Origin: Hemileia vastatrix
Lineage: Eukaryota > Basidiomycota > Pucciniomycetes > Pucciniales > Zaghouaniaceae
Assembly: GCA_030280995.1 (NCBI GenBank)
Contig: JASXTE010000013.1
Location: 11,191,001-11,255,000, forward strand
Direction of reading: 5' to 3'
DNA length: 64,000 bases
Position 1 is the stretch's first letter. Each line of letters starts with the position of its first letter. A model generated the notes under the pieces. It did not search any database, was not told the DNA's origin, and saw nothing but the letters and a program-made list of their open reading frames with translations. Below are positions 1 to 11,663 of the stretch, piece by piece. Both the position numbers and the translations under genes were made by a program.

Positions 1-280
1 CTTGATAATATTGGTTGACAATAATAACACCTAGTGTTTAGTCCCAAATAAAGTTTTGTTGGTTATTATTTTAATAAATATAATCAATTTAAATTCATTG
101 AATTAATTTTTTTTGATTATTTTTTATACCATAAATAATAATCATAATAAATATAATTTTGTTTCTCATATTTTTGATTTAAAATATTTAATTGATAAAT
201 TTTATTTTATCTTGAAAATTTGAATTTAAAAATATTTTTTTATAAACTTTGATTTCTTTTATTGTTAGTATAAAGATTTC
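1..280 (+). other. 5' leader fragment of a family-C retroelement
   Basis: AT-rich noncoding DNA directly ahead of the gag start at 281. A short stretch near 30-50 (GTGTTTAGTCCCA) parallels GTGCTTAGTCCCA in the leader of element C1 (minus strand, near 58850), which supports it being the same kind of leader. The left end of this element lies outside the window. Confidence 0.5.
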
Positions 281-439
281 ATGTCTAGAGATTTAACTGA
301 TAGCATGGATAGTCTAAATGTAGATGAAATAGAGGTAGATGTTGATTTTGAATCTGTAGGTTCTTTAAAATCAACATACAAAGATTCATCAGCTAACAAA
401 AAGACATCAAATTCTTCAGGACATAAAAATTTCAGGTGA
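281..439 (+). pseudogene. Gag N-terminal fragment of a family-C element
   Basis: A 52-codon reading frame from ATG to TGA. Its start (MSRDLTDSMDSLNVDEIEV) parallels the start of C1 gag (MSNNLAEKMDNMQVDEIEI, from 58614 on the minus strand): same spacing, same VDEIE block, then a Ser/Lys/Asn-rich stretch. The homology stops at the TGA and an unrelated LTR begins 16 bases later, so only the first fiftieth of the polyprotein remains. The plus orientation matches the ruined copy at 27236-30723, so both could once have belonged to one element, but this is not shown. Confidence 0.6.
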
Positions 440-454
440 TATGATAAGCCTTCC

Positions 455-960
455 TGTCAAGGGGTGCTTTTGGTATAGAAGATTTATCAATGGTCCAATG
501 TCAATTAAAGGTAAGGTAACTCAAGATTTCAATATTAAAGTACATATTTTTTATCTTATTATTTATTACTCAGTTAAAAGATAAGAGTTTTAATTATTAT
601 TATTATCATGTTGTAAATCCTAGAGATACCCAATTGTAAATACTAAGAAAGGTTATAGTAGTAATAGATTTTATTGTGTATATAATAATTGATTGGTAAG
701 TAAGAATGAAATGAAATGAAACAGCCAGAATAGGGGGGCTTATATAGGAAAAAAGGAGGGAAAACACAGAACCACAAGTACACATACAAGAGAATCACAG
801 AGAGAACAATACCAAAAAATAAAAATATCCAATTTTAATGTTTCTTCTATAAAGAATGTTCTTATATACAGTATTTATCTGTATATGTCAAGTTTAATTA
901 AATTTATTTGATTTACTAGTTTATCTGTATATTTCAATGTAAAATAAAAAAATTTGACGA
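455..960 (-). mobile_element. Truncated LTR related to the C2 LTR
   Basis: Starts TGTCAAGGGG and follows the same order of sequence as the C2 LTR at 60705-61494. Shared marks are the start, the CTATTA-rich stretch and a TATATAAG box (minus strand, near 735-745) corresponding to TATAAAAG at 60984-60991. About 790 bp are expected but only about 505 bp precede element A, so the other end is missing. Confidence 0.55.
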
Positions 961-2053
961 TGTAGACAATCCTATAGTACTAGCTATAGGCCTTGATCAA
1001 GGGAGTTGGAGAAAAACCAGAGAAAGAATCCCCTGTCCCTTTAGAAAAATAGAGTGAGATTTACTTGCTAAAGTAAGTTGGTTCCTGTTTTGCTAAAGCT
1101 CCTGTTTAACACACTTGACTGCTTGATGAGCCAAGAAAGTAGTCCCCAGATAGACTACCAGACCAAAGAACTGAAATGTAGAACAAAGTCCACACCAGAG
1201 ACAGCAAAGATACTTGATGTAGGCTGAAAATCCACACCAGAGACAGCAATAATACTTGCTATAGCTTGCAAGACTATAACAGAGAAAACAGTTGCCAAAG
1301 TTAAGTTAAATGAAGAACTCACTTGCAACAAACACAGCCAATTGTGGCCAGAAAACAGTGAAAACTGAGTGAGGAACAATGATATCACCTCCGGATGGTT
1401 GTATAATGATTAAGGTTGCCCCAAACTGTCTTATTCACTATGTACACACAGACCACTAACTAAGAGCCCATGCGCACCCACCAATCTGGCGCCTGTACCT
1501 GCCAAATTGCATAAAAAACCCTCCTGGAGCGCTCCCCAACCTCCTAAAACAGAGGCGGGCGGGCCGCCCGACGTTGTAGATGCCGCCTGAAGCAGCCCGG
1601 CCTCCCTGAAGCCAGAAAACCAATAAAAACCACTAATCTACTTAGAAAAATTAGCTACAACTACTAAAACCTTTAAAACACGGAATTTCACTATAACAAC
1701 ATTGAGACATGAAATATAGAGAAAAATTAGCTCTATCCAATGGTACTAAGCACTTAACCCTAAGACTTAAGGCTAGCCTGTAAAACACAAAAAACAAAAT
1801 TAAACAGCAATCTTTTATAAATGAAAAATGAGGAAATGACCCCTTAAAACTCAGAATATGAAAAATGTCTTCAAGACATAAAATATAGAGAAAAACCAGG
1901 GCTATCCAATGATAGCACCCACATACCCGCAGACCCAATATCCACGGAATAAAACCAGAAAAATACCCAATTCTTTAACAAATGTCAATTAAGACATGCA
2001 CAAACTGCGCCAAATCACACAACAAAGGCCCCTGCCAATGTTGGAAGACCACA
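961..2053 (-). repeat. 3' LTR of element A
   Basis: 1093 bp, direct copy of 26139-27231. Termini on the minus strand are TG and CA. It contains a GC-rich patch near 1550-1580 (GGCGGGCGGGCCGCCC), unusual in this AT-rich window. The left flank is TTTGACGA and the right LTR is followed by CCGTTTGA; a shared TTTGA offset by three bases on each side is the only hint of a duplication. Confidence 0.9.
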
Positions 2054-2063
2054 TCCTCCCTCC
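2054..2063 (-). promoter_or_regulatory. Polypurine tract of element A
   Basis: GGAGGGAGGA on the minus strand directly abuts the 3' LTR start TGTGGT. The identical purine run abuts the B 3' LTR at 11538-11547. Confidence 0.85.
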
Positions 2064-2101
2064 AATTGAGAATGTCTGCATTCTTTCTTCATCCAACCAC
2101 C

Positions 2102-2706
2102 ATGTTTAACCTTCTTCCCAAATCTGCCTCTGAAATGGGCCCCTGCCAATACTGCATTGACAATAATTTAATCTGCGCCATGACACCACCTGTTCATCCA
2201 TACAGAACATCCTGAGATGTCTGCCAATCCAGAAAGAAAACCTGCCACAGACCTGGTCCACTTTCTTCCAAAACAGATTCACCTCCACCTCAACCTGGTC
2301 CTTCTTCTGCCAGCACCAAAAGATCTAGGCCATCCATCCTGATACCCAGATTAATCAAAATGCTCCACCCTTCCCAGAAGAGTGCCACAACCCATAAAAA
2401 AACTAGTTCCCCCATCCCTGGTCCATCTGATGGTAAAGAACATTCATTCCTTCCTTCAACTTTAAAACTGATAACTTCTCAGTTCCTCCCTCTTCTGATA
2501 GTGATGATAACAATGTAGGATCCATTGCACCACCAACACCAACGCACTTGCCCACTATCAAGGCCAAGTTCCAACAACACACATCTCAACAGAAACAACT
2601 TCTGCTTCACTACTTCCAATCCACTCCTGCTAGAGATCCACAGGAAATTGAGAACAGAAGACACCTCATTCACCAGTTCAAGGCTAATTCTGAACACTTC
2701 ATTTAA
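2102..2706 (+). pseudogene. Antisense Zn2Cys6-like gene A-1, inactivated
   Basis: Lies opposite to gag-pol, next to the polypurine tract, at the same place as the intact copy in B (11664-12358). Exon 1 is 2102-2432, a 50-base GT-AG intron is 2433-2482 in phase 1, and exon 2 is 2483-2706; together 184 residues. The first half-cluster CQYCIDNNLIC fits C-x2-C-x6-C. The second half should start with a cysteine, but that codon is TGA (2213-2215), followed by DVCQSRKKTCHRP. Exon 2 has HYFQSTPA where B has AYFQETPA, confirming homology. One nonsense change at a zinc ligand is the only clear lesion. Function is unknown; Zn2Cys6 domains usually bind DNA in fungal regulators. Confidence 0.7.
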
Positions 2707-2799
2707 TCTCTTGATTCCCTCTTTAATTCCACTAGTACTTGAGTTTGATTCAGAAAAGAAAAATTGACCACACCCTCTATAGGATGTAACCACAAACAA

Positions 2800-3305
2800 C
2801 CCTCAGTTTTAAGTCTTGGGGGACCATCCTCATTTTATAGTCTTGGGGGACTCAAAAACCGTCAGTTTAAAGTCTTGGGGGACTCAAAAACCTAAATCAT
2901 AAACCCAGAACCAGAGATCAACCACATTAAGACACAGAGAAAAAACTAACATTCTGGGGTAATTGTGAATAGAGCTGCCAGCCCATCAATTACCCCCAAA
3001 CTTGCCTTTGCTAAATTCGGAGGCTCCCCCTGTGGATACCCTCCACCAATATTTCAAAACCAACTCCAACAACAAAAAAACTTTTCCTCAGTTTATAGTC
3101 TTGGGGGACTTTCAACCCTCAGTTTAAAGTCTTGGGGGACTAACACAGTGTTCAGTTTAAAGTCTTGATGGACTAATCTTGAAAAAATCTTGAAACGAGC
3201 CAGTTTAAAGTCTTGGAGGACTAACAGAAACCAGATTTCAGTTTAAATTCTTGATGGACTGCTCTTGATACCATAGCTTTTTCAGTTTAGAGTCTTGATG
3301 GACTG
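2800..3305. repeat. Nine copies of the CAGTTTA hairpin motif in element A
   Basis: The motif CAGTTTA-N-AGTC-N6-GACT recurs near 2803, 2836, 2863, 3089, 3119, 3152, 3201, 3238 and 3281, with small changes. The four-base arms can pair. The spacer DNA is otherwise unremarkable. This fills most of the gap between the two antisense genes of element A. Confidence 0.8.
2956..2996. repeat. Ten-base-pair hairpin, copy 1
   Basis: GGGGTAATTG at 2956-2965 pairs perfectly with CAATTACCCC at 2987-2996. The loop contains AGAGCTGCCAGCCCAT. Three further copies occur at 5844, 6107 and 15101, always followed by a stretch like ACTTGCC. Confidence 0.75.
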
Positions 3306-3455
3306 ATGGAAATTTACATAAAATGGATGCAGCCAATTTCGTGCAGCACACCTCTACAGCCAACCTGCTGAGCTTTCACCTTCACTTCATCATCTACCCA
3401 TCACTGACAACAATCTCCTCCTATCCCTTTTCATCATCTTTTCACACCACAGATC

Positions 3456-5024
3456 ATGTCTGGATCTCCTGATGTTAACCCTTCTACTCTCCCTTGCTTC
3501 ACTGCTTCCAAAGACTATGCCTGCAAACAGTGCATCCACATGTGCAGACCTTGCACATTCACTCTTCCAAATCCTGAATCCAAATTCTACAACAGGGCTT
3601 GGGACTCTTGCTATTCCAAAAAGAAAAGATGTGACAGAGACTCCAACTACCCTATTCCTCCGCCTTCTCCTTCTCACAAATACATCTCCAGATCCCCTAC
3701 CAGATCCCCAGAGCTTGGTCCTTCCTCTTCCTCTCTATCTTCTGCTCCTTCCAGAAGATCCAGAAGCTCAGCTTCCCGCACTCTTCCCAAAAGACCAGCC
3801 TTAGCCTCACAAGAAACTGCTTTTATCTCCGCCAAATTAGCTCCAAAAGCTTCAAAATCAACTCCCAGGCTTCTATACCGCGTCCAGGCGGCCCGGCCGA
3901 CGTTGGGCGGCCCTCCGGCCTCACCAAACAGTGAAAATCAGGGCCAAAACCTCCAAAAACGGCCAGAAAATAGCCAAATTCATCCAGACAACAACAACAA
4001 CTCAACCCAACTACCTCCTACTGCTCCCAGAGCAATGCAATCCACCCTTCCAAAGTCCAAAAGCACCAAAATTTACCAGATTTCTAAGATAACTGCCAGA
4101 GAACCCCAAGAAGAAACCAGAACACCACACACTGCTCCACAACAACAACTTCTTCCCCAACTAAGACAAAGAAACTACACCTCTCCTCTGTCAGCCAACT
4201 ACTCTTCTGACAGTTCCATCTCTTCAAATTCTCCATCCAGAAGAGAGAAGTCTGCTTCCAAATCCCCCCCTCCTGCTCCATCCTTTAATAACCCTGGTAC
4301 TCCATCACCAGCACCTCCTCCAGCTGAATCCAACAGAAATAACAACCACAAAAACAACAATCTCACTGCTCCAACTAAGCCCCAGGAACATCAGCATCCC
4401 AGTTCACCTTCTCAGGATCCTTCAGAGGAAGACCATGAGAATACATATCTATCCCTAGTTGATCCACCCACTATGACCATTACAAAATTGTCAGAGATCC
4501 AAATCCCAGCTGCTTACAGATTTGATGAGCTTCCAATCTGTAAGTACCAAATTAATTTATCCCATTTCTTCAACAAAAATAATTACTGATCCGATTCTTC
4601 TTGTCTAGTTGGCACCCCTCCTCCTGAATCTATTATTGGAGTTGGCCAAACTCTTGAAACTTCTTTGACCCTGTATTATGGAGACATGAAGAAACACCTA
4701 AGCACCATGTGTTCCAATATGCTAAATGCCTTTGCCCTCCATGGAACTTTGAATGACTTTGAAAAATCCCTGAGAAAGCGCCTACTGGACGACCACTGGA
4801 AAATGTCTAGGATCATTAAACACACCCTTCAGCACTCCATTCCTACCTCTTCTTCTTCCTCCTCTGAACTTCCCTCTAATCCAATTCCTGACCATTACAA
4901 TCCCTATAATCTCTCCAGCAGGATGCACTTCAAAGAGCACAGTGCTTCCCACAATCCCAACAAAAAACAAAAACGTCATCACAATCCGGACCAGCCTCCA
5001 GAAGCTTCATCATCCAGACAATGA
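3456..5024 (+). CDS. Antisense Zn2Cys6-like gene A-2 in element A, two exons
   Basis: Exon 1 is 3456-4539, intron 4540-4608 (GTAAGT to CTAG, 69 bases, phase 1), exon 2 is 4609-5024, giving 499 residues with no stop. The N-terminus has CKQCIHMCRPC (C-x2-C-x6-C) and then WDSCYSKKKRC, where the first cysteine of the second half-cluster has become tryptophan. Five of six zinc ligands remain, so folding is doubtful. A long Ser/Pro/Asn-rich middle follows, then a helical C-terminus (residues about 385-430) related to that of the B protein, and a basic tail KKQKRHH. It runs opposite to gag-pol and needs its own transcript. It is more than twice the B protein's length because of the low-complexity middle. 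A role in transcription or integration control is only a guess. Confidence 0.6.
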
Positions 5025-5247
5025 GCTCCTGCAAAAGATTAGAAACATAAAAATAATATAAAACAAATAATAAAAAATAATTTCAGAATTTTTTTTTTTT
5101 TTTTTTTTACAGTCTACTGATATACTAAAATAAAAAATTAATAATTAAAATGAAATGAAATAACATAAATGAAATAAAATAAAATATAAAAAATAATACA
5201 AATGGTATCCCCCAGCCAATTGATGAGCTAATCCCCTGATACCTTAA

Positions 5248-5273
5248 CCACATCCAAGTGCACCTTGATGTGA
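5248..5273. repeat. CCACATC hairpin, copy 1
   Basis: CCACATC-C-AAG pairs with CTT-GATGTG, with one bulged C. A second copy at 5447-5471 has CAGG with CCTG in place of CAAG with CTTG, keeping the pairing. A third copy is at 14725-14750 in element B. Confidence 0.7.
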
Positions 5274-5446
5274 ATACACAATTAATTCTTTTAAATGGTT
5301 AACAGAAAACAAAATTCAAAAAATTTTAGAAATTCAGAAAATAATAAAAATAATGAAACACAGAAACACATGAAATAAATGATAAATAAAAATAAGAAAA
5401 TTTCATTGCCCGGCCAATTGATGAGCCTTTCCCCACCAATGCTTGC

Positions 5447-5471
5447 CCACATCCAGGTGACCCTGATGTGG
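5447..5471. repeat. CCACATC hairpin, copy 2
   Basis: CCACATC-C-AGG, a short loop, then CCT-GATGTGG. Compared with copies 1 and 3 the A-T pair in the inner stem is replaced by a G-C pair, which is a compensatory change. Confidence 0.7.
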
Positions 5472-6282
5472 TAACACCCTATATTTTTGATTTTATAATT
5501 TTAAACAACCCCCATAAAAATATTAAAAAAAAAAGAGAAAAAAGAAAATAATGTAAAACTGCTATCTAGCAAAAAAACATAACTGTAAAATCAAAGAAAG
5601 TCCAGCTCCATAGATGGCCCAATAAGGGAAAGTCTGATCCATAGAAATGATCAGTGCGTGGGCTCCCTCCAATAAGTAAAAATGATGGGAGACCACCAGT
5701 GATCCACCACCAATCTGAAAGAACCAAAGATAAAGAAGCCAGTCCCAAACCAGTTTAAAGTCATAGCGGACTTGAAACCTGAATAATAAACAACAGAACT
5801 AGAATTCAACTAGGAAAAACAAAAGACTTGAGACAGACATTCTGGGGTAACTGTTCTACAGAGCAGCCAGCTCATCAGTTACCCCCACACTTGCCACAAT
5901 AAAATCTAGAAGCCCCCCTTGGGTACCTTCTAAACAAAAAAAACACAAAATTTAACACAATAAAGCAAAACAAATAAAAGTGAAGAGTCCGCACTTGAAA
6001 ACCAAAGGAATTACCAGTTTAAAGTCATAGAGGACTAAAACCTGTGAAAAGAAACCAATACTAGGGTTCAACCAAATTAAGAAAAAGGGTTGGAAACAGA
6101 CAATCTGTGGTAACTGTTGATAGAGCAGCCAGCCCATCAGTCACCCCTACACTTGCCAAGATCAAATCTAGAAGCCCCACCCATGGGTACCCTCTAACAA
6201 AAGTTTCCAACAAACAGATGCATAGCATCACCACAAAAAATCAAAATTAAAGAATGGTCCGTAGTTTATCCTCATTGCGGAG

Positions 6283-9200
6283 TCAATCTTCTTCATGCCT
6301 AGTGCCTCTGGGATAAAACCTCTTCACTTGGTCTGCAGCCACCCTCTTTTTCAAGACTGCACCATCCAACTCTTCCAAAACATAAGAACCTCCAGACACC
6401 TGAGATCTGACTCTGTAAGGTCCATTCCATCTGTCAGCAAACATTTTACCCAACTGACTCTCCAAATTTCTATTATACACCAAAACCAAACAACCAGGTT
6501 TCAAATAATTCCTAAGTCTATGAGCCAACTTCTTGTCCCAGTACCTGACTGATTGATTCCTAATCTTCATCATTATAGAGTATGCCTTCTCTTGACATTC
6601 CTCTCTACATTCCAACTGTTGCATCCTGGCACAGAGCAAATCTTCTGTTGAGTGCACGTCATCCCAATCAATTCCAAGATAAGAGACAGCTTCCAAGTCC
6701 ACTGGTAGAACAGCTTTCTGACCAAACATTAACTCATAAGGAGAATAGCCAGTTGTCCTCTTCACAGTGACCCTATCAGCAAAAAAAACCAAGGGTAAAT
6801 AATGCCTCCACTTTTCGGCACTATCTCCGCACATCTTCACCAAAGCATTCCTGATAACTTGATGGCCTCTTTCAACCATGCCTTCAGCTTCAGGATAATA
6901 CGGTGTAGCCACTCTAACTTTAGAACCAACACTAGCCACAGATTCTTTAAATTCGGAACCAAACTCCGGCCCACCATCAACAGTCACCAACTTCATCAAC
7001 CCATACCTATAAATCCACTCCTTCTTCAAAAACTCTGCCACATTCTTGGCAATCAAATTAACCAGAGGCACTGCCTCAACCCAACCAGACAAATCATCCC
7101 TAGCAACAATCAAGTATTTATACCTGCCCTCTTTAATATGGACAGCATCCAGACTGACTCTTCCAAAGACAGTTGATTCACCAGTAGCACGGCCCACCTC
7201 TTTATGTTTCAAGTGACTTCTTCTTTGACATTCTTCACAAGATTGAACCCAAACCTGCACAGCCAACTTCATACCCGGCCACCAAAATCTATCTACTACT
7301 CCTCTATAAGTCTCCCCAAAGCCTCTATGACCAAGGTCTTCATGCAAAGTCTTCAAAACCAATTCTTGACCCTTCTTCTGAGTCTCCACCAATTGAGGAT
7401 TAGGATGTCTCCTTCTCATCAAGCGCCTTCCTGACACATAAAATCCAGGACTCTTCTTCTTGATTGACAACCAAGTATCATCATCACAACTATCTGGCCT
7501 CTCCAAGGTCAACAGATATTCCACCAAGATAAAATAAAACCCAGACTGACCCCAGGTCTCATCTTTAAAATCCAACAAAACAACATCCAAGGGTACAACT
7601 CTGTCATCAAAATCACCAGTGTGAACATGACCAATTGAGCAGCCCAACCAGGACACCAATCCTTAAATTTTGGCACTTCCTTCTCTTTCCATTGAACCTT
7701 GTGAGAATCCAATTCACTAACAAAAACACCCTTTTCCAATTTTGAGCTGTCCCAAACAACAACTCCATCTTCATCAACAAAAACATCCTGATAACCAGAA
7801 TCAAGATCAGATCCATCCAGTTTAGCCTCTTGGGGGAGGTCAGAACAATCATCCAGTTTAGCCTCATGGGGGAGGAGAGAAAATCCTCAGAACCCTTTGT
7901 GCTGGCCCTAACCACTGGAACATCTTTGTCAAACTCTTCAGAATCAGAATCTTCATCTGTAGGTGGCCTCCTTGATAATCCATAAGGCATAGTAAAAGTT
8001 TTACCTGGTTTGTGTACCAGGTCAAAAGAAAAATGCTGAAAAAAGGCCACCCACCTAGTCATTGGAGCATTTGGAAGACTAGGTGTATTGATCATCTGAA
8101 CCAAAGATTTTGCATCCACCTGCAGCTCAAAATGCTTCCCCCACAAAACCATCTGTAGCTTCTTTTAAATTTTAGCTAGGCCACACAATTCCAACTTAGC
8201 TTGAGAATACCTAGATTCCACCTCATTAAACACCACAGACTCATATCTTACTGGCCTGACCCTCCCAGTCTTATCCTCCTGAGACAAAACAGCACCAGCA
8301 GCAATATAACTTGAGTCCACTGCTAGATAAATTTTTCCAGCACCAACACCATAATCCAACTTGTGAAGAACAATATCTTCACCAACAACCTTTTTCAACT
8401 TCTGAAAAGCCTCTTCACACTCTTCAGTCCATTCCCAATCTGCATCTTTTCTGGTCAACCTCCTTAAAGGTGAAGCCAACAAAGAAAAATCCTTAATAAG
8501 AATCCTGACATATACACATACACCCAAAAATCCCCTGACTTCAGTAGTATTTTTAGGCCTTGTCCATGACTGAATTTTATTAACCTTCTTCTTTGCCATA
8601 ATCCTTCCCTCTTTACATACCACATGACCCAGAATTTCCAAAGCAGGAACACAACAACAGAATTTTGACCCTGAAATGGTCAAACCAGCCTCTTCAATCC
8701 TGAACAACACTCTCTCTAGAGTTATTGCATATTCCAACACAAACCTCCTTATTCCAGGGTTCTCTGATAACACCTCATTACCATAATCAGTGGATGGTCC
8801 TTTAATTCCACCATTATCAATAAAAATACCAGCATGAGTAGGAACCTCATCCTGCAAAATCCAAGCCATCTGTGCTTGATAAACTGCCACTGAATTAGTT
8901 GCTCCTTGAGGCAGCCTAGTGAGCTGAAATCTTCCCAAAGGAGTCTCAAAAGTTGTGAGAGGCCTTGAATCTGTATGTAGTTCCCTCTCATCATAACCAC
9001 CCATAATATCACCCAAACCATAAAACACCCTTCCAGAAAAAGCTTCAACAAAATCCTCTGCACTTGGTGGCATACCAGCGTCCTTGATTGTGACTCTATT
9101 CAAGGCTCTAAGATCATGAACCACCTGCAACTTTCCATTCTGCTTCTTTACACAGAACACCGGACTTGAGTAACTAGATGTTGATTGTTCATATAACCCA

Positions 9201-10359
9201 GTCCTGACTCTTTCCCTAACAATCTCTACAAAATCCTCTTGAATAGCGGCTGGAATCGGAATAGGTTTGATTTGCCAAGGTTCATGACAAACAACAGGAA
9301 TCAAGTAAGGTTCCCCATAAGAGTGCTTCAATACACCCCTTTCCTCCTTAACAAATGCCACCGCTTTTTCCCTTAGCACAATAACGTGCAACAACAACTT
9401 TTTTTCTTCCTCAGACAACCACCCATCAGGACCAAAGTTAACAACTTTCAATCTTTCCACGGTCACCATAGCTGTCTCTACAAATTCTGTAGGATTCTTC
9501 ACCAAAGGAGTACAGTACGGATCTCTTGAAAAAGGAGGTCTCTTCAAAGGCAGATTCAAACCCACAGGCATAGGCTCATTGACAGGCCTAATCTTCCGCG
9601 CTACCTTCTTATACTTTGCCGCTCCACCTTCAACTTGAGGGATCTTCAGGAATTCTTCACCACCAGACCTGGAACAAAAACCAAGGGTTTCCCCATTGCT
9701 CACATGTGTGGCCAAGGTAATGTTTTGAAAGGTGTAGAAGAAACCCTAGCGGTGCACCATTGGGAGGACTTACTTTTACACCCCAATCTCACCACTCCAA
9801 AACCTTTCCGCAATTCCACATCTTCATCCTCACTTCCAACTTCCAAATCTTCAAATCTTGATTCATCTTCTGAATCACATTTTCTAAAATTGTGCAGTTT
9901 ATCCTCATGCTGGAGGTCCAAAAATCGATCCTGATGATCTTCTCTCTTCAAAATTTTCTGCAGTTTAACCTCATGCTGGAGGGCCAAAAATCGATCTTGA
10001 AAATCTTCACAAAAATATTTTGCGTCTTCTTTATTCATTATCTTCAGATTTTCTTCTTGATTTTCATGAATTATCTTGAAATTTTTATCTTCTTTTCTTG
10101 AGTTTTCTTCTGACTTTTAGACCCCAATCTCACCGCCCCAAAACGTTTCCGCATATCTTTCAATAAAGATATATAACCAATCTTCTTCTTTAAACTTAAA
10201 TTAAAGATAATTAAAAATCTTGAGAGAGAACAGTGACTTGATAAAAAACTTGGTGAATACTTGCAGAGAAGAGAAACATTAAAAAGAGAAAGTTGAAAAT
10301 CCACTTGGTATATCTCCAAGGGAGCTGACCTACTACAACCTGGGATTTCCTCATCTCGG
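6283..10359 (-). pseudogene. Pol of element A, downstream part (RT, RNase H, integrase)
   Basis: Continues the pol frame cut by element B. In order: a spacer with LQHEVKL-type repeats (10038-9890), reverse transcriptase (9600-8600), RNase H (about 8350-8150 and on), and an integrase with HEDLGH and CEEC zinc ligands and the D, D, E residues (in LDAVHI, VDGGPEF and PEAEGMVERG) at 7659-6283. Damage: a stop at 10071, frameshifts around 10040, 9715, 7850 and 7650, and a stop at 8165. The RT motif reads FIDN instead of the FIDD of element B, so the polymerase would be inactive even if read through. The C-terminal 458 codons (7659-6283) are still open. Confidence 0.85.
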
Positions 10360-11537
10360 TATGGTAAGGTAAACTCTTACAGTCGCCTTGCTGTAAGCAG
10401 AATCCGGAGGAGATATGTGGATTTAGCTGAAAACCCCGTCCTTCCAATAAAAATAACAAAGTAGGTGTTCTAAATCACTAAGCTAACCAATCTACTTAGA
10501 TCTGATTGATAAAAAATAATGAAACTCTAAAATATTTAACGCTTATTGAGATTAAAAGAAAGTGGCTGTTGATAAAGAAATACTGATAACAACAATTAAG
10601 GTGTACCAGTGAAAGATCTGAAAAGATTGACTTTTATGTTTTTATAATATTTTTAATTTTTATGAGACAGCAATAATCAAGTCCCAGTGACGAAGACCTT
10701 TCTAAAGATACCCTGTATGAAGTGTGATTTAAATTGTTGAGTAGTATTTCTAAAATGTTATATATAAAATATAAAGTTATAAGGGTATTAAAAATTTATT
10801 TAATTTGTTGAGTAATAAAAAATGAGACTGTGGTAGTTAATGATTAAGCTGTATGATGTGTCCCCCCCTCAATTTCGAGTTTGAGAGTCGCTTAAGTATT
10901 CCTAGTCACGTGCCTAAGTTTTCCCCTCCAGAGCTCTTCCAGAGTTAATCCGGAGCCCGTACGGAGTCCGTACGGAGCCGGAACGGAGTCCGTACGGAGT
11001 CCGTACGGAGTCAAAGCGGAGTCCGTACGGAGTCCGTACGGAGTCGAAACGGAGTCCGTCCGGACTTCCGGACTCAATTTAGAACCTTAAAACCATAATA
11101 AAAAATCTAGAAAAATTACACATAATAGAGCTACTTCCCCTTTACCTACCAAACTAATTTTCGTAGTCTGCGCAGCTCTAATTATCCCGTGAAAATTCAT
11201 CAAAGTTAAGTAATTTTTGAAAAACGTAAATATTTCTATAAAACTTTAAAATTCATTTAAAAATATAAGAAAAATAGTAAAAATTCTGGGAAAATTTCCC
11301 AAGGTTCTTGAGTGACTCGACTTAATACTTATAAATTTTTCAGACCGTAAAAATAAGTTTTCTCCGCAAAATAAATTGTTTTCGTGTAGGCATTTGCTCG
11401 TGACCAATTTCTTCATATTTAAAACTCCAATAAATTAAATAAAACCCCTTTTTAAAAAAAATAATAACACCAATCTTGCATGCCGTGATAACTCCATTTA
11501 CATATTTAGGTGCCGTACTAAACTTTAGGCTACCACA
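10360..11537 (-). repeat. 3' LTR of element B
   Basis: 1178 bp; on the minus strand it starts TGTGGTAGCC and ends TTACCATA. The bases TA at the outer edge are shared by both LTR copies, which is why they are counted inside the LTR. It matches the copy at 22464-23641 throughout the stretches compared. Confidence 0.9.
10950..11075. repeat. CCGTACGG minisatellite in the B 3' LTR
   Basis: About eleven-base units GGAGTCCGTAC in tandem, GC-rich in an AT-rich context. Successive units form perfect palindromes such as ACTCCGTACGGAGT. The same array lies in the 5' LTR at about 23055-23180. An open frame across it (10892-11077) is a by-product of the repeat and not a gene. Confidence 0.85.
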
Positions 11538-11547
11538 TCCTCCCTCC
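11538..11547 (-). promoter_or_regulatory. Polypurine tract of element B
   Basis: GGAGGGAGGA on the minus strand immediately before the 3' LTR start TGTGGT; identical to the tract of element A. Confidence 0.88.
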
Positions 11548-11663
11548 AATCGAGAATGTCCCCATTCTTAAAACTTTGCATAAGTGGTTGAACACAATAT
11601 TCATCTTTAACCTTCAACCACCATCTTCTTTAATCAACTAAAAAATAATTCATCTTCATCAAT

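Larger units (their letters stand above)
5025..6282. repeat. Structured noncoding region between antisense gene A-2 and pol
   Basis: No credible gene. It holds a T-run (5091-5110), two CCACATC...GATGTGG hairpins (5248-5273 and 5447-5471), each preceded by a CCAATTGATGAGC box, a GTGGGCTCCCTCC...CCACCAGTG pair (about 5655-5705), two GGGGTAACTG-type hairpins (5844-5885 and 6107-6147) and CAGTTTA motifs near 5751, 6012 and 6253. The same modules occur in element B at 14690-15610. Confidence 0.75.

Noticed and set aside
1155..1938. Minus-strand open frames in the A LTRs (also 26333-27116)
   Set aside because: Present in both LTRs only because the LTR is repeated; the first contains a short internal duplication and neither resembles a known protein.
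6295..7434. Plus-strand open frames opposite A pol (also 17028-18925 and 20791-22312 opposite B)
   Set aside because: Shadows of conserved enzyme coding on the minus strand; composition Ser/Pro/Leu-rich as expected for the complement.
10892..11077. Open frame across the B 3' LTR (and 22996-23181)
   Set aside because: Encodes a repetitive TDSVPAPYGLR-like string from the CCGTACGG minisatellite; no independent sign of coding.
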